64,000 nt of DNA from Bacteroidetes bacterium GWF2_35_48. GTDB lineage: Bacteria > Bacteroidota > Bacteroidia > Bacteroidales > GWF2-35-48. Position numbers and translations under genes: made by a program. Location: positions 47,133-111,132 of the forward strand of contig MEOG01000115.1 of assembly GCA_001769125.1 (NCBI GenBank). Reading direction: 5' to 3'. Under the pieces are notes generated by a model. That model worked only from the letters and a program-made list of their open reading frames with translations, made no database searches and was not told the DNA's origin. Below, piece after piece: positions 63,401-64,000 of the stretch (its first letter is position 1; each line of letters opens with the position of its first letter).

Positions 63401-64000
63401 ATTCACATAAAAATGCATACTATCTTTATATATAACCATTACAGTAAATCCTCCTTTATCTTTTATTTCAAAGATTGGCTCTGTATCTGATGCACCGGCA
63501 TCCTGCTGTATCATAAACCTACCCGAAGGAGTAGTAGTACCTACTCCCAAACGTTTTCCTGTCTGATACATGAGGGATGTGTCGAGCACTGTGGATGAAG
63601 AAAATTTTGGAATATAATTCGCAATACCTGTTCCGGTAAAACTGCCTCCACCTGCAGCAGGAGTTTGCCATGTTGCATTTCCAACAGCATCTGAAGTCAA
63701 CACTTTTCCGGCACCTTCAGTATCATCATTGATTCTTAATGAACCCTGTAGATGAAGAGATGATAATGGGTCGTTTGTTCCTATACCTACAAACCCGGTG
63801 TTGTTATTAAATATATTAGTATTACTTGAAGTCCAAACGCTGTTAAAAATGCTTCCTGATAAGGTTAATCCGGTTCCTGCAGAATACGTATCCCCTACTC
63901 CATCAGCGCCATCTTGCGTTAATATTTCCCAGCTTGTACCATTGTATATAAACGATTTTTTATCTGTCGAATTATAATACGCCATATTCAATGTGGGCGT
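60401..64000 (-). CDS. S74 endosialidase-chaperone protein with about 40 17-residue repeats, 5' end outside the window
   Basis: At least 1199 residues visible; the frame is open to the right edge, so the start is beyond it (a TTG at 63991 is not the true start). Order: unique N-terminal part, then from about 63151 down to about 61110 a run of some 40 repeats of 17 residues on the pattern N-[TIV]-A-[IV]-G-x2-[AS]-[LM]-x2-N-[TS]-x-G-x2, then YadA-head-like motifs, the peptidase S74 intramolecular chaperone domain (YSDARVKNNVQED... FSGFLAQEVD), and a C-terminal coiled coil (QQTIIENQQKLIDELMRRIEVLEKK). S74 domains trimerise the fibre and cut themselves off. A trimeric surface or spike-like fibre is likely. 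Confidence 0.88.
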   Translation of the reverse strand, partial: TPTLNMAYYNSTDKKSFIYNGTSWEILTQDGADGVGDTYSAGTGLTLSGSIFNSVWTSSNTNIFNNNTGFVGIGTNDPLSSLHLQGSLRINDDTEGAGKVLTSDAVGNATWQTPAAGGGSFTGTGIANYIPKFSSSTVLDTSLMYQTGKRLGVGTTTPSGRFMIQQDAGASDTEPIFEIKDKGGFTVMVIYKDSMHFYVNDPGGTKAQNRGAFAVSGKNSTKGLTNNYLLVNPDSTRIYTSDTIAGFGVQNIGVSSITSYMKLNPTNYFIGHNSGESISDGKFNSTLGYESGNKLTTGDANCTMGYKAGNSINIGDLNVFIGNETGLLTDQGYNNTAVGSYALHKNTVGYGNVAIGYAALKENDMGVYNSALGMEALMSNTNGSYNTSCGYHTLKLNTEGAFNSAIGSLSMENNISGYSNTALGAYALNANTTGNFNTGLGATSLRNNTTGSYNVAVGSFALRDNISGEFNVAIGDNAMMANTIGINNTAVGAEAMKANVDGNRNTAIGDESSLWNETGDDNTSVGYRTLILSSGNGNTAIGSSSMITNAFGWDNTALGHMSLFSNTNGTENVACGKKALYSNVDGSYNSALGMEALYSNSNGIRNTAMGYRTLYSNTSGTYNVAMGALALNSNTDGISNIAIGRTPAFKNTTGDYNIAIGTEALYENLTNDKNIAIGYYALQKNTANNNIATGHYALQFNTTGTSNTAYGYSASRDNTTGGSNTAIGYNALLENETGQYNVAVGFNTLASASTTGSYNIAIGTNNLRYNTTGGYNTCIGTSAMYYNTSGSNIISIGYNNLNSNSTGSSIISVGNYAMYNTTLGKNAAFGNYALYSNTAGTRNIAIGDSTLYAGSTNSDNIAIGYTALKANLYGSHNLAFGIQALYKSWNGSSNVAVGNFAGKNITTGYSNTAFGDSALYGATSGNACNNTAVGNAALSNVAGDRNTSIGCFAAKNLTGTNAYDVVAIGYNSGPYGEEKEAVTIGSNSRSDSYGVSIGHNSEAMSARGIAIGHTAYSWWYATALGYAVQAFGDNSTAIGNGTMISDTEDNQIKFGNTSITSIKGQVGFTTYSDARVKNNVQEDVSGLAFIKELRPVTYNYDIRKENEIMGVKESEDWQGKYDVEKIRFSGFLAQEVDAAAKKTGYNFSGVDKSSNLWGLRYSEFVVPIVKSVQEQQTIIENQQKLIDELMRRIEVLEKK
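61110..63151 (-). repeat. About 40 coding repeats of 51 bp (17 residues)
   Basis: Repeat unit in protein: NTAIGYEALYSNTTG-like, 17 residues, kept in frame over about 2 kb with only few one- or two-residue length changes. Units differ clearly in sequence, so they are old and not recent slippage products. Ends are approximate. Confidence 0.8.

Noticed and set aside
60401..64000. S74 protein considered as evidence for a prophage
   Set aside because: No phage structural, lysis or integrase genes nearby; S74 fibres are also common in cellular Bacteroidota proteins. The right edge prevents a final decision.

Overview
The window reads as chromosomal DNA of an AT-rich member of the Bacteroidota. The evidence is: promoters of the TTTG-N19-TAnnTTTG type, almost no Shine-Dalgarno sequences, a short RpoD without region 1.1, a DUF3467 protein directly after rpoC, a lipidated TamA (TamL), a carboxypeptidase-regulatory-domain/DUF5686 outer-membrane protein, a DUF5916 protein and a T9SS-era style of many secreted proteins of unknown function. 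I cannot place it below phylum level from the sequence alone. The window opens inside a TPR gene and closes inside a very large S74 repeat protein.

Layout. 1-4.6 kb: end of a TPR gene, then an overlapping surface-polysaccharide set (Wzm permease, Wzt ATPase, DegT aminotransferase, NeuD/PglD-type acyltransferase). 5-8 kb: a secreted protein of unknown function and a secreted TPR protein. 8-11.4 kb: a lone radical SAM/SPASM gene and a FabL-like reductase, set among three copies of a long structured hairpin repeat. 11.4-24.4 kb: a tightly packed operon with a small dedicated type II fatty-acid set (dehydratase, ketosynthase, ACP, phosphopantetheinyl transferase), a GT2 glycosyltransferase, an asparagine synthetase, three paralogous radical SAM proteins with an N-terminal cysteine cluster, a secreted transglutaminase-like protein and two more glycosyltransferases. 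This is the least ordinary part of the window and looks like a biosynthetic system for a modified lipid, peptide or glycan.

24.4-28.4 kb: a GT4 glycosyltransferase, a membrane-anchored HhH protein with a probably leaderless promoter, then rpsU-xer-hpf. 28.5-41.8 kb: the translation/transcription superoperon: tRNA-Thr, tRNA-Tyr, tRNA-Gly, tRNA-Thr, tuf, tRNA-Trp, secE, nusG, rplK, rplA, rplJ, rplL, rpoB, rpoC, DUF3467 gene. 41.9-50.3 kb: a lipoprotein, gmhA-yifB-kdsD (two of the three are LPS inner-core sugar isomerases), two outer-membrane proteins and rpoD on the other strand. 50.4-53.9 kb: an SPFH/GYF_2 protein with two zinc-ribbon proteins, then a DUF6934 protein with a 52-residue partner. 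54-64 kb: tamL, a lipid kinase coupled to a DUF5916 protein, and the S74 repeat protein.

Non-coding DNA is rich in repeats: three copies of the structured element (7997-8140, 9982-10128, 11070-11173), palindromes built on TACGTTGCATGCAACGTA-like cores, heptamer tandem repeats with different units but the same 7-bp period at six places, a 78-bp tandem duplication, and three intergenic hairpins that share the core TTCGRCARGYTCA. No rRNA, CRISPR array, insertion sequence or prophage was seen.
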